Shown one piece after another: positions 1 to 5,960 of a stretch of DNA of 9,956 nucleotides. The first letter of the stretch is position 1; each line of letters starts with the position of its first letter. Both the position numbers and the translations under genes were made by a program. This DNA comes from Candidatus Rokuibacteriota bacterium. GTDB lineage: Bacteria; Methylomirabilota; Methylomirabilia; Rokubacteriales; CSP1-6. The notes under the pieces are model-generated. The model was not told the DNA's origin and ran no database searches. It saw only the letters and a program-made list of their open reading frames with translations. The stretch lies in the NCBI GenBank assembly GCA_003220195.1, contig QHRT01000239.1:1-9956 (forward strand), in the 5' to 3' direction.

Positions 1-120
1 GAAGTCATCCCGACCCGCGCGAACGCGAAGACGGCTTCCCGTCATGCACGTGGTCCACGGATCGCATCGCGGTTATTCGGGCGGCGATCGGGAGTAGACT
101 TCCCCCGCGCGAGCCGGCGC

Positions 121-136
121 GCGGACGGCCGTCCGC
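121..136. promoter_or_regulatory. 16-bp perfect palindrome upstream of the SDR gene
   Basis: The sequence GCGGACGGCCGTCCGC is its own reverse complement and lies 24 bp before the Shine-Dalgarno sequence of the SDR gene. Its position in the 5' region would suit an operator for a dimeric repressor, but a palindrome of this size can arise by chance in 10 kb of GC-rich DNA. I see no convincing -35/-10 pair in bases 1-172, and no gene in that stretch. Operator function is inference only. Confidence 0.25.
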
Positions 137-172
137 CACCGGTCGGAGCGAACGAATCACGAGGAGGCGCCG

Positions 173-943
173 ATGCTCGATCTCGGACTCACGGGGAAGG
201 TCGCGGTCATCACCGGAGGCAGTGAAGGCATGGGCCGGGCGGCCGCGGAGAAGCTCGCGCGCGAAGGCGTGCGTGTGGCCATCTGCGCGCGCCGCAAGGA
301 CGTGCTGGAGAACGCGGCGCAGCAGATCCGCCACGACACGGGCGGTGACGTGTTCGCGATGCCGGCCGACGTCCGCCGCGCAGCCGACGTCAAATCGCTC
401 GTCGACGCAGTGGTCCAGCGCTACGGCGGCGTCGACATTCTCCTGAACAACGCCGGGACGTCCGCCGCCGCGTCGTTCGAGAAGGTCGACGACGACGCCT
501 GGCAGGAGGACATCGACCTCAAGCTGATGGGCGCGATCCGGCTCTGCCGGCTCATCATTCCGCTGATGAAGCAGCGTGGCGGCGGCCGCATCGTCAACGT
601 CACGACCGTCGGTGGCAAGGCGCCGGCGCCGCGCGCCCTGCCGACGAGCGTCACTCGGGCCGCCGGCATCAATCTCACGAAGTCTCTGGCCAACGAGTAC
701 GCGGCGGACAAGATCCGCGTCAACACGATCTGCATCGGCCTGGTCAAGAGCGCGCAGATCGCGAGGCGGGCGAAGGGCGATCTGGAGGAGCACTACCGCG
801 AGCTCGCCAAGAGAGTGCCGCTCGGACGCGTGGCGGAGGCGTCGGAGTTCGCGGATCTGGTCGCGTTTCTCGTCTCCGACCGCGCCGCGTACATCACCGG
901 CACCGCCATCAACTTCGATGGAGGGATGGGGGCGACGGTATAA
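173..943 (+). CDS. SDR-family protein with substituted catalytic residues
   Basis: A 256-residue short-chain dehydrogenase/reductase of normal length. The Rossmann nucleotide motif TGGSEGMG is at residues 14-21, NNAG at 92-95, and the family C-terminus (ITGTAINFDGG, 241-251) is intact, so an NAD(P)-binding fold is clear. The active site is not canonical. By alignment with FabG-type enzymes the catalytic Ser, Tyr and Lys fall on Thr145, Thr158 and Arg162 (stretch PTSVTRAAG), and the helix-4 Asn falls on Lys117. Ordinary SDR hydride chemistry through Tyr/Lys is therefore doubtful. I recall SDR relatives with a similar TSVTR stretch, so this may be a subfamily trait and not decay. The ATG start is supported by GAGGAGG at 161-167, 5 nt upstream. 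No terminator is evident in the 72-bp gap to the next gene. The substrate is unknown. Confidence 0.93.
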   Translation: MLDLGLTGKVAVITGGSEGMGRAAAEKLAREGVRVAICARRKDVLENAAQQIRHDTGGDVFAMPADVRRAADVKSLVDAVVQRYGGVDILLNNAGTSAAASFEKVDDDAWQEDIDLKLMGAIRLCRLIIPLMKQRGGGRIVNVTTVGGKAPAPRALPTSVTRAAGINLTKSLANEYAADKIRVNTICIGLVKSAQIARRAKGDLEEHYRELAKRVPLGRVAEASEFADLVAFLVSDRAAYITGTAINFDGGMGATV

Positions 944-1015
944 CTTCAGGCTACGCCGGCGCCCGGAGCGGCGACTCCACGGTTGGTTCGCATCCGAAAT
1001 GGATAGTGGTCAGGC

Positions 1016-1423
1016 ATGAGCGCGAGGTCATGCGTCAAGGAGAGGAAGACCGCGCACCCAAAGTTGGCGGAGAGGGTTCGGGCGAAACGGATTTACGAGC
1101 CGGCGGAGCCCGACGACGGAACGCGGATTCTCATCATGAGACTGTGGCCGCGCGGGATTCGCAGGGATCGTGTCGATCTGTGGCTGCGCGAGCTCGGTCC
1201 CGTGCTGCCGCTCATGCGCGCGTTCCGGTCGGGTCAGCTGGACTGGGCGAACTATCGACGGCAATACCTCGCGGGACTGGAGCGCGCCGAAGCGCAGGAG
1301 CAGGTCGAGCAGGCGCTGGCGCTCGCCCGGAAAGGGCCGGTGACGGTGCTCTGCGGCTGCCCGGACGAAACGCGATGTCACCGTTCCCTGCTCCGCGGGT
1401 ACCTCACCGAACACTTGCTATAG
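1016..1423 (+). CDS. DUF488 (YeaO-like) family protein
   Basis: A 135-residue protein matching the DUF488 family. The hallmark stretch is RIYEPAEPDDG (25-35) followed by RLWPRGI (42-48), then an aromatic/basic helix region (LDWANYRRQYLAGL, 75-88). The C-terminal part VTVLCGCPDETRCHRSLL (109-126) carries Cys113, Cys115, Cys121 and His122. The last motif resembles the C-E-CHR signature of the second DUF488 branch and could bind metal or act in thiol chemistry. The biochemical function of the family is not established as far as I know. No strong Shine-Dalgarno precedes the ATG, so a slightly different start is possible, but the conserved core begins about 25 residues in and is fully included. 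It ends 28 nt before the RAM-domain gene and may be co-transcribed with it. Confidence 0.88.
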   Translation: MSARSCVKERKTAHPKLAERVRAKRIYEPAEPDDGTRILIMRLWPRGIRRDRVDLWLRELGPVLPLMRAFRSGQLDWANYRRQYLAGLERAEAQEQVEQALALARKGPVTVLCGCPDETRCHRSLLRGYLTEHLL

Positions 1424-1437
1424 ACTGCGACTGGCCG

Positions 1438-1444
1438 AAGGAGG
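1438..1444 (+). promoter_or_regulatory. Strong Shine-Dalgarno for the RAM-domain gene
   Basis: AAGGAGG lies 7 nt before the ATG at 1452. It fixes that start and indicates that the short RAM-domain protein is translated from its own site, not as a fragment of a larger regulator. Confidence 0.8.
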
Positions 1445-1451
1445 TGCCGGA

Positions 1452-1721
1452 ATGGCGGCGAAGACGCGAGCCCGGGTGAAGGCGTACGTGCTGATCGAGA
1501 CGGCGGCCGGCAAGACGAAATCCGTGAAGACCGGCCTCGGCAGGCTCAAGGGCTCCACCGCCGGCCTCGTGAACCTGGACGCCGTCACCGGTCCGTACGA
1601 TTTCATCGCGGTCATCGAAGGCTCGACGCTCGATGCGCTCGGCCGCCTGGTCACCGACGGGATCGGCGCGATCGACGGGGTGACGCGCACGACGACGTGC
1701 GTCGCGGTCACGGTCGGCTGA
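1452..1721 (+). CDS. Stand-alone Lrp/AsnC ligand-binding (RAM) domain protein
   Basis: An 89-residue protein that consists of a single Lrp/AsnC C-terminal effector domain (RAM, an alpha-beta sandwich). It begins with the strand AYVLIET (11-17) and a helix with KTGLGRLKG (26-34). It carries the typical turn TGPYDFIAVIEG (46-57), a second helix, and the final strand TTTCVAVTVG (80-89). There is no helix-turn-helix, so it should not bind DNA by itself. Related stand-alone RAM proteins are known to form ring-shaped oligomers and bind amino acids, and they may modulate full-length Lrp regulators. Its neighbours (DUF488 protein, D-2-hydroxyacid dehydrogenase) do not point to a specific ligand. The start is well supported by the strong ribosome-binding site. 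Confidence 0.9.
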   Translation: MAAKTRARVKAYVLIETAAGKTKSVKTGLGRLKGSTAGLVNLDAVTGPYDFIAVIEGSTLDALGRLVTDGIGAIDGVTRTTTCVAVTVG

Positions 1722-2737
1722 GAGCTCATCGTGCGCGGCCTCCTCATCACGCGCGAGGACGAGATGTCCGCGATCGGCGTCGGGACGTCGCGCTGAGCCG
1801 CCGCACCGTTCTCGTCTACCATCCCGACGAATCGCGAGAGTATGCGCGGCTGATCCGCCCGCCTCGCGGGCGCGTCACGCTCCACGTCGCGTCGAAGCCG
1901 GACGACGCGACCGCGGTCATCGCCGACGTCGAAGCGATCTACGCGTGGAAGTTTCCCTCCACCCTCTACCAGCATGCGCCACGTCTTTGCTGGCTACAGG
2001 TCATGGGCGCCGGGGTCGACTGGGCGCTCGTGCCGGAGCTACCCGCACACGTCACGGTCACGCGCGCGCCCGGGATCTTCGGCCCGTGGATGGCGGAGTA
2101 CATCCTCGCCTGGGCGCTCCGCGTCACGCAGCGCATGGCGACGTATCTCGAGGCGCAGCGCGAGCGCCGGTGGGTCGGTCACGTCCTTCCCGAGCGGATC
2201 GAGGGAAAGACGCTCGCGATTGTCGGTCTCGGTGACGTCGGCCGGACGATCGCCCGCGCCGCGCGAGCCGCCGGGATGCGGGTGATCGGCGTCAGCCGCT
2301 CCGGCCGGCATGTCGCCGGCGTCACGAGAGTCTATCCCGCTCGCGACCTCCACCGCGCGCTACGCGAGGCCGACTTCGTCGTCCTCACCGTCCCGCTCAC
2401 TCCCGAGACGCGCGGGATGATCGGTGAGCGCGAGCTCCGCGCGATGCGATCGAGCGCCTGGCTCATGAACGTCGCGCGTGGACCCGTCGTCGACGACCGG
2501 GCGCTGGTGCGCGCGCTCGAGCGCCACGACATCGCTGGCGCCGTTCTCGATGTGTTCGACGAGGAGCCGCTGCCCGCGGAGCATCCGCTGTGGCGCGCGC
2601 CGAACGCGATCATCACCCCGCACATCTCCGGACCCAGCACGCCGGCCGAGATCGCGCCGGTGTTCAACGACAATCTCGCGCGATTCGTCGCCGGCCGACG
2701 CCTTCGTCACGTCGTCGATCGCGATCGCGGATATTGA
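1697..2737 (+). CDS. D-2-hydroxyacid dehydrogenase, NAD(P)-dependent; start uncertain
   Basis: Member of the D-isomer-specific 2-hydroxyacid dehydrogenase family (reduction of 2-keto acids such as glyoxylate or hydroxypyruvate, cytoplasmic). Numbering from the GTG at 1697, the nucleotide-binding motif GLGDVG is at 177-182, and the catalytic Arg261 (NVARGP), Glu290 (FDEEPLP) and His309 (ITPHISG) are all present. After the second Rossmann strand the sequence GVSRSGR (198-204) has Ser-Arg instead of Asp, which suggests NADP(H) preference, as in GhrA-like reductases. The first 32 residues are Arg/His-rich and look like translated intergenic DNA. Family-like sequence begins around residue 33, which is a CTG codon at 1793, giving a 314-residue protein of normal size. 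GTG 1697 is the only conventional in-frame start upstream of the core and would overlap the RAM gene by 25 bp. The substrate is not determinable. Confidence 0.87.
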   Translation: MRRGHGRLRAHRARPPHHARGRDVRDRRRDVALSRRTVLVYHPDESREYARLIRPPRGRVTLHVASKPDDATAVIADVEAIYAWKFPSTLYQHAPRLCWLQVMGAGVDWALVPELPAHVTVTRAPGIFGPWMAEYILAWALRVTQRMATYLEAQRERRWVGHVLPERIEGKTLAIVGLGDVGRTIARAARAAGMRVIGVSRSGRHVAGVTRVYPARDLHRALREADFVVLTVPLTPETRGMIGERELRAMRSSAWLMNVARGPVVDDRALVRALERHDIAGAVLDVFDEEPLPAEHPLWRAPNAIITPHISGPSTPAEIAPVFNDNLARFVAGRRLRHVVDRDRGY

Positions 2738-2826
2738 GAGCTCGTCGGCGCTCGAGCGGCCGTCGAGCAGGCTTTACCATCGGGAGCCCCCCTGACACGG
2801 GCATCCGCTTTGCAGACTTCGACCGT

Positions 2827-3255
2827 ATGCAGGTGGTGCGGACGGCGCCCCGAGCGAGCGGCATCGAGGTCCTGGACCGCGTCCTCGACAAGGGGATCGT
2901 TATCGATGCACAGGCGCGCGTGTCGTTGGCCGGCGTGCACCTGATCGACATCGACGTACGCGTCATCGTGGCGTCGATCGAAACGTACCTGGCCTATTCG
3001 GATGAGCTCGCCGCCGTTCCTGCCCAGGCCCCGGTCCGTGCGGCCGATCCTGCGCCCGATAGCCCCCTCACGCCACCGCGCATGGCCGGCGACGGCCAGC
3101 GGAAGCGCATCCGGAAAGAGGGGACCCGCCCTCGCCGCCGCACCGCACGTCAGTTGCAGTGTGCACAAGGCTGCACGTTCACGGGGGCGCAGACCCGGAA
3201 GCGCGTCCGCTGCCCCTACCGGCCGGATGCGATGTGCGCCGTCGGTCCGAGATAG
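2827..3255 (+). CDS. Gas vesicle structural protein family (GvpA/GvpJ-like), long C-terminal tail
   Basis: A 142-residue protein whose residues 12-56 match the conserved core of the gas-vesicle shell proteins. Visible blocks are VLDRVLDKGIVIDA (15-28), RVSLAGVHLIDIDVR (31-45) and VIVASIETYLAY (46-57). In this family the core forms the helix-strand-turn-strand-helix unit that packs into the ribbed wall. GvpA itself is about 70 residues and GvpJ somewhat longer. Here roughly 80 residues follow: an Ala/Pro-rich linker (61-85), an Arg/Lys-rich stretch (91-108) and four cysteines (112, 116, 129, 137). The usual Trp or Phe after IDA is replaced by Gln29. No other gvp gene (N, F, L, K, G) is visible in the window. 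ATG 2827 gives the best fit, but no clear Shine-Dalgarno precedes it; GTG 2833 or 2836 are alternatives. The 89 bp before it hold nothing I recognise. Confidence 0.82.
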   Translation: MQVVRTAPRASGIEVLDRVLDKGIVIDAQARVSLAGVHLIDIDVRVIVASIETYLAYSDELAAVPAQAPVRAADPAPDSPLTPPRMAGDGQRKRIRKEGTRPRRRTARQLQCAQGCTFTGAQTRKRVRCPYRPDAMCAVGPR

Positions 3256-3350
3256 CTTCACGCCTCGTTCTCGCCTCACGTTTCCGGCCGTCTCTGTCCC
3301 GTGATAGCGTGACGCCACGTCGGTCCGCGTGACGGACGATTCTCCGAACC

Positions 3351-3356
3351 GGAGGA
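3351..3356 (+). promoter_or_regulatory. Shine-Dalgarno for the scrambled substrate-binding protein gene
   Basis: GGAGGA lies 6 nt before the GTG at 3363 and supports that start, which opens directly into a signal peptide. About 14 bp further upstream (3323-3337) is a small inverted repeat, GTCCG-CGTGA-CGGAC, too short to call a terminator or operator. Confidence 0.6.
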
Positions 3357-3362
3357 CTCACG

Positions 3363-3677
3363 GTGAGGCGAGGATTCGGGTGCGTGCTGACGCTGGCCGT
3401 CGTCGCCGTCGTGCTGTTCCATCCCCTGGATGCGCGCGCGGAGGACACCGTCAGGGTCGGTGACCTGGTCGCGATCTCCAACGCCGGCCTCTACATCGCG
3501 ATCGAGAAGGGCTATCGCGACGACGTCGGTATCCTTCACGCCGTGCGTCGCGTAGAACTCGCAGCCCTTGAGATACGCGTTCATCCAGCGTTGGGCCAGC
3601 GGCCGTTTCTCGTCAACGGCCTCATGAAGGAGTCCGTGCAGATCGAGCAAGCGCTCGACCTCAGCTTCATCAAATAG
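3363..3677 (+). pseudogene. ABC transporter substrate-binding protein (SsuA/THI5/NMT1 type), internally deleted and rearranged
   Basis: The frame is open (104 codons) but does not encode a complete protein; the family is normally about 320-340 residues. Residues 1-26 are a secretion signal (Arg-Arg n-region, hydrophobic core, cleavage after Ala-Arg-Ala). Residues 27-51 (through VRVGDLVAISNAGLYIAIEKGY) are the mature N-terminus typical of nitrate/sulfonate/taurine-type binding proteins. The end, FLVNGLMKESVQIEQALDLS (81-100), matches the usual extreme C-terminus. Between them (about 3516-3611) the plus-strand translation makes no sense, but the minus strand encodes a family-like internal segment, so that part is inverted and more than 200 residues are missing. 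The gene precedes hyuA by 3 nt, which suggests it once supplied substrate for the hydantoinase operon. Family assignment of the pieces is from memory of the family, not from a search. Confidence 0.7.
3516..3611 (-). pseudogene. Inverted internal segment of the substrate-binding protein gene
   Basis: Read on the minus strand, this stretch gives EKRPLAQRWMNAYLKG followed by CEFYATHGVKDTDVVAI. This resembles the late-middle part of NMT1-like binding proteins, where a helix of the type vaqRfmnAYlkGv.fY is followed by a residue run ending in a hydrophobic helix. Beyond both ends the minus-strand translation turns into the antisense of the plus-strand N- and C-terminal fragments, which sets the approximate limits. 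A 5-bp inverted repeat (GAGAA at 3504-3508, TTCTC at 3607-3611) lies near the two junctions and could have guided template switching. It cannot be translated as part of the plus-strand gene in any useful way. Confidence 0.55.
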
Positions 3678-3680
3678 CGC

Positions 3681-5765
3681 GTGCCTCGCGACTCGCTCGG
3701 GATCGACATCGGCGGGACGTTCACCGACATCGTGGTGTACGACCACGACACCGGCCAAGATCAGTCTCGCAAGGTGCTCACGACCCACGACGACCCGGCG
3801 CGCGCCGTGGCGACCGGCGTCGCCGCGCTGCTCGGCGCCGCGGAGGTCGATGCGGCGCGCATCACCCGGGTCGTGCACGCCACCACGCTCTTCACGAACG
3901 CGCTGATCGAGCGCACCGGCGCACCGACCGGACTCATCACCACCGACGGCTTCGCCGACACGCTCGAGATCGGCCGAGAGCGGAAGTTCGATCTCTACGA
4001 TCTGAACATCGCGCGGCCCCAGCCGCTCGTCCCGCGACATCGCCGCGTCGAAGTCGGTGAGCGGATCGCGGCGGACGGCAGCGTCCGCCGGGCCCTCGAT
4101 CCCGCCGACGTCGCGCGCCGCGCGAAAAGGCTCTGCGACGGCGGCGTGACGTCGATCGCGATCGTCTTCCTCCACAGCTACGCGAATCCCGCGCACGAGA
4201 TCGAAGCGGCGCGCGTGATCGCCGCGCGTCATCCCGAGGTGGCGGTGACGACGTCGCACGAGGTCGTGCCGGAGATCCGCGAGTACGAGCGCGCATCGAC
4301 GACGGTGGCGAACGCGTACATCAAGCCGCTCGCGCACCAGTACCTCGCGCTCATGGCGCGTCGAATCCGGGAGCTCGGCATCCCGGCGCCGCTGTTGATG
4401 ATGCTCTCGAGCGGCGGCCTCACCCACGTCGCCGAGGCGCAGCGGACGCCGGTCGGTATGCTGGAGTCCGGTCCGGCCGCGGGCGCGATCGCGGCGGCGT
4501 TCTTCGGCGGCGGCGATGCCGGCGGGAACCTGCTCGCGTTCGACATGGGCGGCACGACGGCGAAGCTCTCGCTGGTCGAAGCCGGAGAGCCGCTGACCGC
4601 GTACCGCTTCGAGGCCGCGCGTCAGAAACGGTTCATCGAAGGCAGCGGGCTGCCGATCCGCATCTCGACGATCGAGCTGATCGAGATCGGCGCAGGCGGC
4701 GGCAGCATCGCGGAAGTCGACGAGATCGGGCTCTTGCGCGTCGGTCCGCGGAGCGCGGGATCGCAACCGGGGCCCGCGTCGTACGGACTCGGCGGCGCCG
4801 AGCCCACGGTCACCGACGCCGATTTTCTCCTCGGCTATCTCGATCCGGACTATTTCGCGGGTGGCGAGGTGAAGGTCGATCTCGCCGCGGCGCGCGCGGC
4901 GATCGAGCGGCTCGCGGCGAGCGTCGGCCTCTCGGCGATCAACGTGGCGTGGGGCATCCACGACGTGGTCAACGAGAACATGGCGAGCGCGGCGCGCGTG
5001 CACGTCGCCGAGCGCGGCCGCGACCCGCGCGGCTACGCCCTGCTCTGCACCGGCGGCGCCGGGCCCGTGCACGCGTACGCGGTCGCTCGCAAGCTCGGTC
5101 TGGCGCGCGCGATCTGTCCGCCGTCGGCCGGCGTGGCGTCGGCGCTCGGGCTGCTCGTTGCTCCCGCGCGCGTGGACCGCGTCGCGACGGTCGGGATTCG
5201 CCTCGATCGCGACCCGGTTGCCCGGCTCGAGGCCGCGTTCCGCCGGCTCGAAGACGAAGCACGCCTGGTGATGGCCGATACGGGCCTGTCGCTCGACCGG
5301 ACGACGATTCGTCGGCTCGCCGACGGCCGCTTTCTCGGCCAGGGCTTCGATCTCGTCGTCACGCTGCCGGATGGCCCGTACGACGACACCGCCGCGATGC
5401 GCGCGAAGCTCATCGCGGCGTTCGAGAGCGCGTACCGCGAGAAGTTCGCCCTGACGCCGCCCGACGTGCCGGTCGAGTTCATCAACCTGCGCGTGGCCGT
5501 GCGCGCGCCGGTCGCCGGGACCGACGTGATCGTGCGGGCCCGGAGCGACCGCGGGGACACCGCGTTGAAGGGCACGCGGCCGGCCTACTTCGCCGAGCGA
5601 CAAGGATTCGTCGAGACCGCCGTGTACGATCGGCGTCGTCTCGTCGTCGGTGACGAGCTCTCGGGCCCGGCCGTGGTCGAGGAAGAAGGCTCGACACTGG
5701 TCGTCGGCCCGAGCGCAATCGCCCGGGTCGTCGAGAGCGGCAACATCGTGATGACGCTTCGATGA
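3681..5765 (+). CDS. hyuA: Hydantoinase/oxoprolinase HyuA family protein (N-methylhydantoinase A-like)
   Basis: A 694-residue protein, full length for the HyuA / acetone carboxylase beta family. Members bind ATP through an actin-like fold and, with HyuB partners, drive hydrolysis of hydantoins or 5-oxoproline or carboxylation of ketones in the cytoplasm. Visible landmarks are the first phosphate loop DIGGTFTD (9-16) and the second phosphate loop FDMGGTTAK (287-295). These are followed by EIGAGGGSIA (335-344), VGPRSAGSQPGPASYGLGG (354-372) with TVTDADFLLGYLDP (376-389), and the late glycine motif TGGAGPVHA (457-465). No frame break is seen. The GTG start at 3681 sits 3 nt after the stop of the scrambled binding protein and lacks a strong ribosome-binding site, so coupling to upstream translation is plausible. 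Its stop overlaps the hyuB start (ATGA, 5762-5765). The substrate is unresolved. Confidence 0.95.
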   Translation: MPRDSLGIDIGGTFTDIVVYDHDTGQDQSRKVLTTHDDPARAVATGVAALLGAAEVDAARITRVVHATTLFTNALIERTGAPTGLITTDGFADTLEIGRERKFDLYDLNIARPQPLVPRHRRVEVGERIAADGSVRRALDPADVARRAKRLCDGGVTSIAIVFLHSYANPAHEIEAARVIAARHPEVAVTTSHEVVPEIREYERASTTVANAYIKPLAHQYLALMARRIRELGIPAPLLMMLSSGGLTHVAEAQRTPVGMLESGPAAGAIAAAFFGGGDAGGNLLAFDMGGTTAKLSLVEAGEPLTAYRFEAARQKRFIEGSGLPIRISTIELIEIGAGGGSIAEVDEIGLLRVGPRSAGSQPGPASYGLGGAEPTVTDADFLLGYLDPDYFAGGEVKVDLAAARAAIERLAASVGLSAINVAWGIHDVVNENMASAARVHVAERGRDPRGYALLCTGGAGPVHAYAVARKLGLARAICPPSAGVASALGLLVAPARVDRVATVGIRLDRDPVARLEAAFRRLEDEARLVMADTGLSLDRTTIRRLADGRFLGQGFDLVVTLPDGPYDDTAAMRAKLIAAFESAYREKFALTPPDVPVEFINLRVAVRAPVAGTDVIVRARSDRGDTALKGTRPAYFAERQGFVETAVYDRRRLVVGDELSGPAVVEEEGSTLVVGPSAIARVVESGNIVMTLR

Positions 5766-5951
5766 CGACCTCGCTCGACGCCGTCACGCTCGAGGTGATC
5801 TGGACGCGCTTGATCTCGGTCGTCGACGAGGCGGCCAAGGCCATCGTACGCACGTCGTTCTCCACGCTCTCGAACGAAGCGAACGACTTCGCGTGCGTGC
5901 TGACCGACGCCCGCGGGTACGCGCTCGCCCAGAACACCGGCAGCATTCCGT
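5762..5951 (+). pseudogene. hyuB: hyuB 5' fragment, out of frame with the rest
   Basis: From the ATG that overlaps the hyuA stop, 63-64 codons read as a normal HyuB N-terminus: TLEVIWTRLISVVDEAA (9-25), then RTSFSTLSNEANDFACVLTD (30-49), and GSIPS (60-64). At about base 5951 the similarity stops. HyuB proteins usually continue from the IPS motif through a conserved FIGTLP-like stretch of about 12 residues before the next visible part (LREMGPAG). Here that stretch is absent, and the continuation lies in another frame from base 5952. Resuming the family sequence would require about 38 missing nucleotides. The original frame stays open to 6502 but is nonsense beyond this point. Confidence 0.8.
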
Positions 5952-5960
5952 CTGCGCGAG

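Noticed and set aside
70..100. Possible -35/-10 promoter pair (TTATTC ... TAGACT) before the SDR gene
   Set aside because: The -35 candidate matches the consensus poorly and the sigma-factor preferences of this organism are unknown, so it is not supportable.
5..793. Minus-strand open frame of 262 codons opposite the SDR gene
   Set aside because: It shows low-complexity, Arg/Asp-rich translation, no motif and no ribosome-binding site, and lies opposite a clear SDR gene.
944..1015. Possible terminator between the SDR and DUF488 genes
   Set aside because: There are short GC-rich self-complementary bits but no clear stem-loop followed by a T-run.
3002..3304. Alternative plus-strand frame overlapping the tail of the gas-vesicle-like gene
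   Set aside because: It is Ser/Arg/Pro-rich with no recognisable features. I considered that a frameshift might move the Gvp tail into it, but it gives no better continuation.
3323..3337. Inverted repeat GTCCG-CGTGA-CGGAC upstream of the scrambled binding protein gene
   Set aside because: A 5-bp stem is expected by chance at this base composition and there is no T-tract, so it is not called a regulatory site.
3276..5603. Very long minus-strand open frame (775 codons) opposite hyuA
   Set aside because: It is antisense to an intact hyuA over almost its whole length and is Arg/Asp/His-rich with no recognisable domain, as expected of a shadow frame in GC-rich DNA. Only the short part at 3516-3611 reads as genuine protein, and that is explained by the inverted segment of the binding protein gene.
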